In this document: piece after piece, positions 25,105-31,584 of the stretch
Position numbering within the stretch: position 1 is the stretch's first letter
How the letters are laid out: each line of letters opens with the position of its first letter
From: Candidatus Omnitrophota bacterium
GTDB lineage: Bacteria > Omnitrophota > Gorgyraeia > Pluralincolimonadales > Pluralincolimonadaceae
NCBI GenBank assembly: GCA_030695925.1
Contig: JAUYOH010000013.1
Coordinates: 1 to 56,379, forward strand
Length of the DNA stretch: 56,379 nucleotides
Direction of reading: 5' to 3'
Translations under genes and position numbers: made by a program
Notes under the pieces: model-generated
Databases searched by the model: none
What the model was told of the DNA's origin: nothing
The model's input: the letters and a program-made list of their open reading frames with translations, nothing else

Positions 25105-26672
25105 TCGACCTACCTTTATATATGAGGGTAAGTAGAGAAAAAACTAATGGAGTAGTGTACACTCCTCTTTGGATAGTTGAGCTCATATTAAATAAAGTTG
25201 GTTATGAAAAGAGCATAATTGGTAAGAAAATTGTGGACCCCGCATGTGGAGAGGGTAATTTTTTGATAGTTATTGTTAAGAGGCTATTGCAACAATGCAA
25301 AAAGGATGGTTTCTTATCGAATGAAATTAAAAAAACACTGCATGAAAGTATTTATGGCTTCGAAATTGACAAAGATGCAATAGTTAGATGCAAAATCAAC
25401 TTGGATAATATTGCAGAATCTTTTGGAATACAGGGAGTAAAATGGAATATATTGAATTATGATAGTTTGGATAAAATTCGTACAGAAAAATATTTTAATT
25501 ATTTTGATTATGTGGTAGGAAATCCTCCCTATGTTAGGATACAACATTTGGGTGAAGTTAGGCGAAGAAAAATTCAAAGAGATTGGTCTTTTTGCGTAAG
25601 CGGTTCTACGGATATATATATTGCTTTTTTTGAACTAGGCCTTAACTTACTAAACGAAAGAGGAAGGTTGGGTTATATTACCCCAAACACTTATTTTCGA
25701 ACAGAAACTGCCAAGTCTTTGCGGTATTATCTGGTAGCAAATAATCTTATTAAGGAAATAGTAGATTTTAAACATTATCAGGTATTTGATAATGCGACAA
25801 CCTATTCGGCAATTACAATATTAGACGCAAATTGGAAAAAAGTAAAATTTTTGTATTATGAAGGTGGCAAGGAAAATATACAACTTGTCGATGAAATAGA
25901 ATATTCAAATATAAATCATAATATATGGATTTTGTCTTCAAATGATAATTTAAAAAGAATTAAGGAAATCGAGAATAAAGGAATAGCGTTGGGCAAGATA
26001 GCAAAAATACATGTTGGTGTCACTACGCTTGCGGATGAGTTTTATATTTTTAAAGACCCGATTATCCGGGGTAATAAAGCAGTTATAAAACTGAAAGATG
26101 GTAGAGAATATTTGATCGAGCGAGATATGCTAAGACCGATAGTGAAAGCTTCAGTATTAAAGGTAGCGAATGAGAATCAAAATAGATACATTATATTTCC
26201 ATATAAGAAAATTAGTGGGAAACATGTAATTATACCCGAAGTCGAATTTAAAAAAGCATATCCCGATACCTATGCATATTTTTCGGCGATAAAGCAAAGA
26301 TTGCAATTGAGAGACAAAGGAGAGTTAGATTCGAAAGAATGGTATGCTTTTGGGCGTTCTCAGGGTCTTGATACTTCTTGGGGAAGAAAAATATTAGTTC
26401 CTCCCCTCGGGTTAAAGCCGAACTTTATTGTTTGGGAAAAGGAAGAGTACACTTTTTATGCAGGCTATTGCATAAAATTTGATGGTGATTTACATTGGTT
26501 GGCTAAACAGCTTAATTCAAAAGATATGGAGTTTTATATTAAACATGTCGCAAGAGATTATCAAAATGGCTATAAGTCTTATGCGAAATCGTTTATTACT
26601 AATTTTGGAATAGTTGGATACAAGGAAAAATCTAATGAAGACTTGCCGATTTTTATTTCTTCCGACTTTTGA
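25086..26672 (+). CDS. N6-adenine DNA methyltransferase (Eco57I/TaqI-like)
   Basis: A 528-residue class I methyltransferase. SAM motif I is DPACGEGNFL (about 50-59), the catalytic motif is GNPPYVRIQH (about 153), and the N-terminal TPLWIVELI region is typical of gamma-class enzymes. The C-terminal half (about 300-510) is a TaqI-like target recognition region with repeated hydrophobic and aromatic positions. It should protect the host from the overlapping endonuclease. The AT-rich composition continues. It might alternatively be a combined restriction-methylation enzyme, but no nuclease motif is visible in it. Confidence 0.88.
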   Translation: MQSEKLIDLPLYMRVSREKTNGVVYTPLWIVELILNKVGYEKSIIGKKIVDPACGEGNFLIVIVKRLLQQCKKDGFLSNEIKKTLHESIYGFEIDKDAIVRCKINLDNIAESFGIQGVKWNILNYDSLDKIRTEKYFNYFDYVVGNPPYVRIQHLGEVRRRKIQRDWSFCVSGSTDIYIAFFELGLNLLNERGRLGYITPNTYFRTETAKSLRYYLVANNLIKEIVDFKHYQVFDNATTYSAITILDANWKKVKFLYYEGGKENIQLVDEIEYSNINHNIWILSSNDNLKRIKEIENKGIALGKIAKIHVGVTTLADEFYIFKDPIIRGNKAVIKLKDGREYLIERDMLRPIVKASVLKVANENQNRYIIFPYKKISGKHVIIPEVEFKKAYPDTYAYFSAIKQRLQLRDKGELDSKEWYAFGRSQGLDTSWGRKILVPPLGLKPNFIVWEKEEYTFYAGYCIKFDGDLHWLAKQLNSKDMEFYIKHVARDYQNGYKSYAKSFITNFGIVGYKEKSNEDLPIFISSDF

Positions 26673-26730
26673 TAGTTATTATTAGTGTCTCTGGTTTTTG
26701 AACGGAGTAAATATTAGGGGCGCATCAAAG

Positions 26731-26754
26731 AGGGACAGATTGCAGAGTGTCCCT
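26731..26754. repeat. Palindromic element, family 3, copy 1
   Basis: AGGGACA-N10-TGTCCCT with internal GATTGCAGAG. A second copy (one interior difference) is at 28819-28840. The two copies bracket the four-gene winged-helix array. GGGACA/TGTCCC elements like this resemble REP sequences tied to Y1 transposases, but no transposase is seen here. Confidence 0.7.
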
Positions 26755-26932
26755 AAAAAGCACATTTGGAAATAAACAAAATAAGATCTAAAATACCAAA
26801 CCTCCAGGAACAAATTCTATAAGTCATAAATATTAGTATTAAATATCACAATAAATGATTTATATTCAGCTATAAAGTAGTCGTATTTTGGTCATTATAA
26901 TATTTAATGTCGCTAATTATGACATAAATATC

Positions 26933-26961
26933 TTGACAAGTAATCAAAAAGATGCAATAAT
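26933..26961 (+). promoter_or_regulatory. Sigma70-type promoter of the winged-helix array
   Basis: Perfect TTGACA (26933-26938), 17-bp spacer, AATAAT (26956-26961). The first gene starts about 70 bp downstream at 27033. Confidence 0.6.
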
Positions 26962-27032
26962 TGACTCAAATATAAAGGGTTAAATCATTGGTCACTAACA
27001 GAATATATGTTAGAATAAAAAAAGGAGTTAAA

Positions 27033-27377
27033 ATGAAAAATAGTAAAGAAATAATTGAGGAGATTGAAAATCTTTTGATTGAATTGAAAAGATCCTTGTC
27101 GATAAAGCAAAATTATCGACAAGAGAAAGAAATCAAAATATCTTCCGCAAAAGAGAGTTTTAGTGGGTTAACAAAAGAAATATTCGACCTAGTTAAAGAA
27201 GGGTATTTTGAAAAGCCGAAAACAATATCTGAAATTCAGAAAAAACTTCGAGATGAGGGGACTAGTAAGCCAACCACCTCACTTATGAAACCTATTTTAT
27301 TGCTTGTGAGAAAAAAAATACTCGGTAGAAATAAACCAGAAAAAGGTGTATATAAATATTATCAAAGGGGAAGATAA
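27033..27377 (+). CDS. Winged-helix-like array protein 1 (unknown function)
   Basis: A 114-residue protein: an N-terminal helix of about 30 residues (KEIIEEIENLLIELKRSL), a charged linker, then a compact domain (about 47-112) with VKEGYFEKPKTISEIQKKL. That GYF-x2-PK-x3-EI pattern recurs in the next three genes and, with a following helix and basic hairpin end (KGVYKYYQRGR), suggests a winged helix-turn-helix DNA-binding fold. AAAGGAG at 27021-27027 selects ATG 27033; the frame itself opens earlier. Its stop and the next start share one base. I do not recognise a named family. Confidence 0.6.
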   Translation: MKNSKEIIEEIENLLIELKRSLSIKQNYRQEKEIKISSAKESFSGLTKEIFDLVKEGYFEKPKTISEIQKKLRDEGTSKPTTSLMKPILLLVRKKILGRNKPEKGVYKYYQRGR

Positions 27378-27727
27378 TGAAAAGAGATGCAAAACAGATA
27401 GCTGAACAAATTGTAACTCTTGTAACTGAATTGGTAGAATTAGCTGGAGGTAGAATTAGAATAAGCACAAATGAACATCAGCGTAGCTTAGGAAAAAGAG
27501 AAAAAGATATGTCAGGCGCAACAGGAGGGCTTAGGATTTTGTCTGAAGAAGGATATTTTGATAGCCCAAAACAACTGCCAGAAATTATAGAGCGACTTAG
27601 ACAAGAAGGCCGGCATTATTCAAATGCGACTATTTCAATGGGATTGTTGAACTTAGTTAGAGAACGAAAATTGATTCGATTCCGCGACAAGGGAGATAAG
27701 AAATGGAAATATGCAATAAGGAGATAA
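27377..27727 (+). CDS. Winged-helix-like array protein 2 (unknown function)
   Basis: A 116-residue paralogue of the preceding protein. The N-terminal helix (AKQIAEQIVTLVTELVELAGG) is followed by a linker and the shared domain: LSEEGYFDSPKQLPEIIERL, then a helix and basic end (KGDKKWKYAIRR). ATG 27377 overlaps the previous stop by one base (TAATG). Three bases separate it from the third, interrupted copy. It is probably part of a complex with its paralogues through the coiled N-termini. Function unknown. Confidence 0.6.
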   Translation: MKRDAKQIAEQIVTLVTELVELAGGRIRISTNEHQRSLGKREKDMSGATGGLRILSEEGYFDSPKQLPEIIERLRQEGRHYSNATISMGLLNLVRERKLIRFRDKGDKKWKYAIRR

Positions 27728-27730
27728 CCG

Positions 27731-28063
27731 ATGAATAGCAAAAAAGATAAAAACCAAATTCTAAAAAGATTGGAGCGCTTAGAGAAAGCAGTTTTTAGTC
27801 CAGCTACTGATGTTAGTCGCTTAGGGAAAACGTCTAAAGCCCGCACAAAGAATAGCTTGCCGGGTTTAATTTTACAGATGCGAGACTGAGGTATTTTTAA
27901 ACAACCAAAAAGTGTTAGCGAAGTTCATAATGAACTTTCACAAATATACCATTGTGAGCTTGATAGGGTTGATACTGCTTTAAGAAGATTGAAAGGGAGC
28001 AAAAAATTAAGAATTGCTAGTAAAATTATAAAAGGGGAAAAGATCCTTGCCTATGTCTGGTAG
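27731..28063 (+). pseudogene. Winged-helix-like array protein 3, interrupted by in-frame TGA
   Basis: Reading from ATG 27731 gives 110 codons to TAG at 28061 with a single in-frame TGA at 27887-27889 (codon 53) and no frameshift. The N-terminal part reads MNSKKDKNQILKRLERLEK and the part after the TGA reads GIFKQPKSVSEVHNEL, which aligns with the GYF-x2-PK-x3-EI motif of the neighbours. The TGA takes the place of the residue before the conserved glycine (E or K in the paralogues). A nonsense mutation, one base from CGA, GGA or AGA, is the simplest explanation. Recoding or readthrough is less likely; no SECIS-like hairpin is evident. Confidence 0.7.
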
Positions 28064-28796
28064 ATTGTTAAAAGAAAAAGTTAAAAATCTTCAATTGCAA
28101 AAAGGAAGCAAACACCAATTTATTAGAGATCTTATAATAAAAGGTTTTTTTGATTCACCTAAGACAACGCAAGCTTTGATTACCGAAATTCGAGGTACTT
28201 TTGGAAGAAAATTAAAGCCAAATGAAGTACAAACCTATATGAAGAAATTTATGGCCGAAGGTGTCATTCACGCTATTAGGCCAAAAGGTTATCAGGGTAA
28301 TTTTTGGGTCTTAACTAGCATGACAAAAGAAGAAGCATTACGATTTGTTACTAAAACCAAAAAGATACTAAAAGTTGAAGAAGAGTTGTTTTCAGATCGA
28401 TTACTCAAAAAACTTAAAAAGGATTTTGAAATAGAACTTAAAGATCTAAGGTACAATTTTGGCGAAAGCGGGACCTGCAGCGCTTTTCTATTTCGAAAGA
28501 TTTTGGAAAAGTTAATTTACTTGGTTTTTGCTAAGCAGAGTATTGTAACTAAGATAGAAGATAAGACTAAAGCGGGAGGATTAATCGGATTAGAAGATAT
28601 GATTAATAAGGCATCCTCGGAAAAAATTCACGGCATTCATATTCTAACGCCCAAGACGGCAAAAGAAATTAAAGGGATAAAATTTTTAGGAGATGCAGCC
28701 GCTCATAATCCTTTAATAAATGTTGATATGAAAACTATCATTCCGCAAATGCCATATATAATTACTGCAATTGAAGAACTATCAAAGAATCTATGA
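28053..28796 (+). CDS. Winged-helix-like array protein 4 with HEPN/DUF4145-like C-terminal domain
   Basis: About 247 residues. The N-terminal domain again has the array motif: IIKGFFDSPKTTQALITEI, with a basic wing-like end near residue 85. The C-terminal half (about 110-247) has SAFLFRKILEKLIYLVF and IKFLGDAAAHNP, resembling the helical DUF4145/HEPN-like domains found in defence and toxin proteins. AAAGGGG at 28031-28037 serves either TTG 28047 or ATG 28053; both lie inside the end of copy 3, so translation is coupled. It is probably the effector or assembly member of the array; that is inference. Confidence 0.6.
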   Translation: MSGRLLKEKVKNLQLQKGSKHQFIRDLIIKGFFDSPKTTQALITEIRGTFGRKLKPNEVQTYMKKFMAEGVIHAIRPKGYQGNFWVLTSMTKEEALRFVTKTKKILKVEEELFSDRLLKKLKKDFEIELKDLRYNFGESGTCSAFLFRKILEKLIYLVFAKQSIVTKIEDKTKAGGLIGLEDMINKASSEKIHGIHILTPKTAKEIKGIKFLGDAAAHNPLINVDMKTIIPQMPYIITAIEELSKNL

Positions 28797-28818
28797 TAAA
28801 AATGGGACGTGTCAAAAA

Positions 28819-28840
28819 GGGACAGGTTGCAGAGTGTCCC
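28819..28840. repeat. Palindromic element, family 3, copy 2
   Basis: GGGACA-N10-TGTCCC with interior GGTTGCAGAG. Partial outer GGGAC (28804) and GTCCC (28851) arms surround it. Copy 1 lies 2.1 kb upstream. Confidence 0.7.
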
Positions 28841-28886
28841 GTTGTTGCATGTCCCCAAGGGATATAACGTAAGCAAGAAAAAATAG

Positions 28887-28931
28887 TTGAAAGAAAATCC
28901 CTCCTATTTACGTCTATTATACTAAAGGAGG
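28887..28931 (+). promoter_or_regulatory. Shared 45-nt leader, copy A
   Basis: A 45-nt block beginning TTGAAAGAAA, with central CGTCTAT and ending TAAAGGAGG, matches the leader of the ORF6N gene (31532-31576) at 34 of 45 positions without gaps, with the same 8-nt distance to the start codon. CCTCCT (28900-28905) can pair with AGGAGG (28926-28931) and cover the ribosome-binding site, or the block may be a promoter. Confidence 0.5.
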
Positions 28932-28939
28932 CGGTAGCT

Positions 28940-29686
28940 GTGGAAATTCCGTTGTTTTCAACACAGGAAGAAATACTTAAGAAACTTCAGACTATAGCGA
29001 GATTGCATACCTTTGAGAACGCAAAGACTATTTCGCATATATTTTATGATGTTTTCAAAATAGCATATTATGCCTTAGGCCGTAAAAAGGAAGGGGTGCA
29101 GCTTTTACCCGGCTTTCCCGTTCTTTTAAAAAGAAAAGATGTCTCAAGACTAGTAAAACTAATCGATTATCATCATTCTAATGATAAAACATATACTGTC
29201 GATCATGAGCTTACCCAGTGTTTTGGTTATAATTATGCCGAATCGGACGCTTTAAAGTTTTTTGAAACTTATGTTGAAGGAGATTTGACGGATAAATTTG
29301 GTCGTAAAATTCATATAGATCTGGATGATGGAATAAAATTTATGTATAAAGATTATGGAACCGGAAGACACGAGGTTAAGTCTGAATACTACTTGCCGCA
29401 CAGAGGGAAAAGGTTGCCTTGGATACGGCATACCTTGTGTAATTCAACTAGTATATATACAAAAACAGAGGGGACTCAAAGAGAAATTATGTATCTTTGC
29501 AGGTACGATTTGCCAAACTATGATAATGAAAGTAATCAATGTTATTGGGCTGTGATCGTAAAGAAACAGAAGAAGGACAAGGCCTCTCCGTATAATTTTA
29601 AAACGGCTTTTCCGATTATTAAATATAACAATTTACTTAAGCGGATTGAGCGTTATCAACCGGTTATTGAAGTAGAGAGCGCCTGA
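28940..29686 (+). CDS. Hypothetical protein, possible PBECR-type nuclease
   Basis: A 248-residue cytoplasmic protein that I do not firmly recognise. The C-terminal third reads PWIRHTLCNSTSIY, IMYLCRYDLPN, QCYWAVIVKK and KTAFPI, a strand-rich order like the phage-barnase-EndoU-colicin (PBECR) RNase-like domains, where a histidine and later Thr/Ser act in catalysis. The N-terminal half is helical with a D-V-F-K-I-A-Y pattern. Start is GTG 28940, 8 nt after AAAGGAGG. It has its own leader and no partner gene in the same operon. Composition is still AT-rich, as in the island. Confidence 0.4.
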   Translation: MEIPLFSTQEEILKKLQTIARLHTFENAKTISHIFYDVFKIAYYALGRKKEGVQLLPGFPVLLKRKDVSRLVKLIDYHHSNDKTYTVDHELTQCFGYNYAESDALKFFETYVEGDLTDKFGRKIHIDLDDGIKFMYKDYGTGRHEVKSEYYLPHRGKRLPWIRHTLCNSTSIYTKTEGTQREIMYLCRYDLPNYDNESNQCYWAVIVKKQKKDKASPYNFKTAFPIIKYNNLLKRIERYQPVIEVESA

Positions 29687-29692
29687 AAATGC

Positions 29693-29722
29693 TTGACAGC
29701 GAAATAGGGAATAAGGTATACT
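29693..29722 (+). promoter_or_regulatory. Sigma70-type promoter before a non-coding interval
   Basis: TTGACA (29693-29698), 18-bp spacer, TATACT (29717-29722). The next large ORF starts 158 bp downstream, beyond a strong terminator. Confidence 0.65.
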
Positions 29723-29728
29723 TAATTT

Positions 29729-29852
29729 ACCATAATAGCAGGCCGTTCTATTCGTCAAGTCTGGCTGGTGGGATTGGCGATCATGAGCGCCTGCTTGTTA
29801 GCACCAGCACCTGAAAAATAAGCCCCTTTGCCTTTTTGGCAGAGGGGCTTTT
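29729..29852 (+). ncRNA. Candidate small RNA or attenuated leader transcript
   Basis: A predicted transcript of about 125 nt runs from the TATACT promoter to a strong terminator. AGCAGGC (29737-29743) can pair with GCCTGCT (29789-29795), and GCTGGTG (29764-29770) with CACCAGC (29802-29808). The helices cross, so they form a pseudoknot or exclude each other. A 12-codon ORF (ATG 29783, MSACLLAPAPEK) ends at the terminator's edge, which would also fit a leader peptide. No Rfam family is recognised. Confidence 0.45.
29821..29852 (+). terminator. Strong rho-independent terminator
   Basis: AGCCCCTTTGCC (29821-29832) pairs over its full 12 bp (one G-U) with GGCAGAGGGGCT (29838-29849) across a TTTTT loop and is followed by TTT. 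It stands 28 bp before the GxxExxY gene start, so it ends an upstream transcript or attenuates that gene. Confidence 0.85.
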
Positions 29853-29879
29853 CATTCACAAAAACGGAGGCCAATCACA

Positions 29880-30368
29880 TTGAAAAACCTTAAATCCCTA
29901 TCACTCCAAATCAAAACCCTCGCCGAAGAAGTCCGGAAACACCTCGGCTGCGGATTTGACGAGGTGATATTCCAGAACGCCCTCGCGATCGAATTCCGCA
30001 AGCACAAGATCGAGTACCTCAAGGAAGTCAACATCGAGATATTCTATAAAGGCGAGAGCGTCGGGGTGGACCGCCCGGATTTCATAATCACCAGGATCGG
30101 CGGCTTCAGGAAGCCGGTAATACTCGAAACGAAGGTCTCGGACAAGATATCGGACAACCACCGGATGCAGCTTCGGTCCTACTGCACGTCCCTTCCCAGG
30201 AACAACAACCCGGTCCTCAAGGGCTTCGCCGGCGGGATGCTCCTTTCTTTCCCGTCGTGCGACATCGACAGCTGCGCCGCGACAAAGATATTCGTTGTGG
30301 ATTCCCGCTTCAGGGTCCTCGTTGACGAGCAGGCGGAGGAGGATAAGAAGGGTAAGAAGAAGAAATAG
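29880..30368 (+). CDS. GxxExxY-family protein
   Basis: A 162-residue protein with HLGCGFDEVIFQNALAIEF, the region for which the GxxExxY family is named, and a PD-(D/E)xK-like core DRPDFIITRI followed by KPVILETKV (E-x-K). The fold suggests a nuclease relative, but no activity is established for the family. The C-terminus is a lysine tail. TTG 29880 follows CGGAGG by 8 nt. GC content returns to the higher level of the surrounding genes. These genes are often seen in accessory regions. Confidence 0.8.
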   Translation: MKNLKSLSLQIKTLAEEVRKHLGCGFDEVIFQNALAIEFRKHKIEYLKEVNIEIFYKGESVGVDRPDFIITRIGGFRKPVILETKVSDKISDNHRMQLRSYCTSLPRNNNPVLKGFAGGMLLSFPSCDIDSCAATKIFVVDSRFRVLVDEQAEEDKKGKKKK

Positions 30369-30395
30369 GGGACGTCCCATTGGGGGACACCCTAC

Positions 30396-30482
30396 TGAGA
30401 TTCCAAAATGGAATCTCAAATCCAAGGTCACAAATTGTGACCTTGAGTTAACTGGTGCCAATTTGTCACCAGTTATTTTTTT
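30396..30482. repeat. Three consecutive palindromes; last resembles a terminator
   Basis: TGAGATTCCA-AAA-TGGAATCTCA (30396-30418), a 23-bp palindrome of CAAGGTCACAA-A-TTGTGACCTTG (30423-30445), and TAACTGGTG with CACCAGTTA (30449-30475) followed by TTTTTTT. The middle one shares a 17-nt string (TCACAAATTGTGACCTT) with the ORF6N gene at 31786-31802. A GGGACGTCCC palindrome lies at 30369-30378. Confidence 0.75.
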
Positions 30483-30519
30483 GAAAGTTTTTTGCCTCCT
30501 TTTACGTCTGTTACAATAG
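30481..30519 (+). promoter_or_regulatory. Shared leader block, copy C (degenerate)
   Basis: TTGAAAG, then GCCTCCTTTTACGTCT, matches the left part of the leaders at 28887 and 31532. The right TAAAGGAGG part is missing; the toxin gene uses its own promoter downstream. Confidence 0.4.
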
Positions 30520-30536
30520 GGCGATAAAAAGACGTA

Positions 30537-30565
30537 TTGACAATACAACTAAATGGTTGTATAGT
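30537..30565 (+). promoter_or_regulatory. higBA promoter with overlapping operator
   Basis: TTGACA (30537-30542), 17-bp spacer, TATAGT (30560-30565). A perfect inverted repeat ATACAAC-N6-GTTGTAT (30543-30562) fills the spacer and runs into the -10, as expected for antitoxin autorepression. Predicted transcription starts just before the RBS (AAGGAGG, 30567-30573). Confidence 0.75.
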
Positions 30566-30578
30566 TAAGGAGGCGAGG

Positions 30579-30944
30579 ATGGCTGAGTGTAAATGTTATT
30601 ACTATTCGCTTGCATCAGGTGAAAAACCGGTAGAAGATTTTGTATCATCTTTGAATAAAAAGAGTAAAGAAAAGTTTCAATACACAAAAGGGCTTTTGGA
30701 AGTAAGCGGGCATAGATTAAAGCGGCCGTATTCGAAATATTTGGGGCACAGTATTTTTGAATTACGATTTAAAGGAATAGAAGGTTACGTAAGAGTATTA
30801 TATTTCTTTCTGCGACAAGATGCTGTGGTGTTCACAAATGGATTCATCAAAAAGACCGGCAAGATCCCGAAGAATGAAATTGATATCGCCATACGGAGAA
30901 AAAAGGAATGCCTGCAGCTAAAACTAGAGGAAGAAAACAAATGA
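30579..30944 (+). CDS. higB: HigB-like toxin (RelE/Gp49 family mRNA interferase)
   Basis: A 121-residue RelE-superfamily protein of the Gp49/HigB branch: KPVEDFVSSLNKKSKEKF, RPYSKYLGHSIFELRFKGIEG, VRVLYFFLRQDAVVFTNGFIKKT and KNEIDIAIRRK. Such toxins cleave mRNA on the ribosome. ATG 30579 follows AAGGAGG; the frame is open from 30537, but that lies in the -35 box. The antitoxin gene follows with an ATGA overlap, so this is the toxin-first HigBA order. Confidence 0.88.
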   Translation: MAECKCYYYSLASGEKPVEDFVSSLNKKSKEKFQYTKGLLEVSGHRLKRPYSKYLGHSIFELRFKGIEGYVRVLYFFLRQDAVVFTNGFIKKTGKIPKNEIDIAIRRKKECLQLKLEEENK

Positions 30945-31273
30945 AAAACAAAGTCGTTTTGAGAAGTGTTGATGACCATTTGAAGGAGATGGCCCGGGAG
31001 GACCCGAACTTCAGGAAGCTGTATGAAATTACTGAACAAAAACTTGCAATCGTGAAACCCATCATCCGCTATCGCATCGATCACAACCTCACGCAGGGCC
31101 AGCTTGCGAAGAAGATCGGCGTTACCCAACAGCATATCTCGAAGATCGAGAACGGCGAATTTAGCAGCATGGAAACGCTGGAAAAGGTCTTGAGTTATGT
31201 CGGTTTTACTATTAAACTTGAAGCTGTGCCGGTAAGAAAAGAAGCAGCGCGCAGCTATTACGCGGCTCAATAA
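30941..31273 (+). CDS. higA: HigA-like antitoxin (XRE helix-turn-helix)
   Basis: A 110-residue protein with an XRE HTH domain near 47-100 (HNLTQGQLAKKIGVTQQHIS, KIENGEFSSMETLEKVL). The N-terminal segment may bind and block the toxin. ATG 30941 overlaps the toxin stop (ATGA); an in-frame ATG at 30908 is less likely. It probably represses its own promoter through the ATACAAC/GTTGTAT palindrome at 30543-30562. Confidence 0.88.
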   Translation: MKNKVVLRSVDDHLKEMAREDPNFRKLYEITEQKLAIVKPIIRYRIDHNLTQGQLAKKIGVTQQHISKIENGEFSSMETLEKVLSYVGFTIKLEAVPVRKEAARSYYAAQ

Positions 31274-31287
31274 GAAAGGAGCCAGCC

Positions 31288-31476
31288 ATGAACCTTTCCA
31301 GATTCAAGTCTTATGGTATCAAGAAGCTCAAGGGCTGCAGATATCAGGTTGAGCTGCTCGATAAAAAAGGCAAGAAGGTCGTCACCCTGGTCAACACGCC
31401 GCGGTTCTGGATATTGTTCGCCAAGGACCTGCGCGAGGCGATAGCGAAGACAAGGTTCGAGCCGGTGTGTAAGTAG
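31288..31476 (+). CDS. Small hypothetical protein
   Basis: A 62-residue basic protein (YQVELLDKKGKKVVTLVNTP in the middle) with one cysteine at residue 17 and one near the end, no signal peptide and no recognised family. AAAGGAG precedes ATG 31288, 14 bp after the antitoxin stop, so it could be a third gene of that operon. It ends just before a family 1 repeat that can act as terminator. Confidence 0.55.
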   Translation: MNLSRFKSYGIKKLKGCRYQVELLDKKGKKVVTLVNTPRFWILFAKDLREAIAKTRFEPVCK

Positions 31477-31487
31477 GGGATAACAAG

Positions 31488-31530
31488 CCCCCTCACCCTT
31501 ACCCTCTCCCCAAAAGGGAGAGGGATTTTT
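31488..31530. repeat. Family 1 palindromic repeat acting as terminator
   Basis: CCCCCTCACCC followed by CCCTCTCCC-CAAAA-GGGAGAGGG (31502-31524) and ATTTTTATT. The right GGTGAGGGG arm is missing. The stem plus T-run make a good rho-independent terminator for the higBA transcript. Confidence 0.75.
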
Positions 31531-31531
31531 A

Positions 31532-31576
31532 TTGAAAGAAATTGCCCTCTTTTAGCGTCTATATAGCTAAAGGAGG
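31532..31576 (+). promoter_or_regulatory. Shared 45-nt leader, copy B, with RBS-covering hairpin
   Basis: Same layout as the block at 28887. CCTCTTTTAG (31546-31555) can pair over 10 bp (one G-U) with CTAAAGGAGG (31567-31576), hiding the ribosome-binding site 8 nt before ATG 31585. Confidence 0.5.
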
Positions 31577-31584
31577 GATTTTTT

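Larger units (their letters stand above)
26673..27032. other. AT-rich intergenic region with repeat and promoter
   Basis: About 360 bp without a gene. It contains a 24-bp palindromic element at 26731-26754 and a sigma70-like promoter at 26933-26961. The rest is low-complexity A+T sequence in which I see no other feature. Confidence 0.6.

Noticed and set aside
27850-27960. Selenocysteine insertion at the in-frame TGA
   Set aside because: No hairpin of suitable shape right after the TGA, and paralogues have E/K rather than Cys at this position.
29731-29820. tRNA or attachment site in the non-coding interval
   Set aside because: No T-loop GTTCRA box and no four-arm fold could be built; no integrase is nearby.
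30295-30519. Plus-strand frame reading through the three palindromes
   Set aside because: Starts inside the GxxExxY gene in another frame and its sequence is determined by the palindromes. A relic of an ORF6N gene was considered but there is too little similarity.
29901-30548. 215-codon frame on the minus strand
   Set aside because: Shadow of the GxxExxY gene; part of it crosses the palindrome cluster and it matches nothing known.
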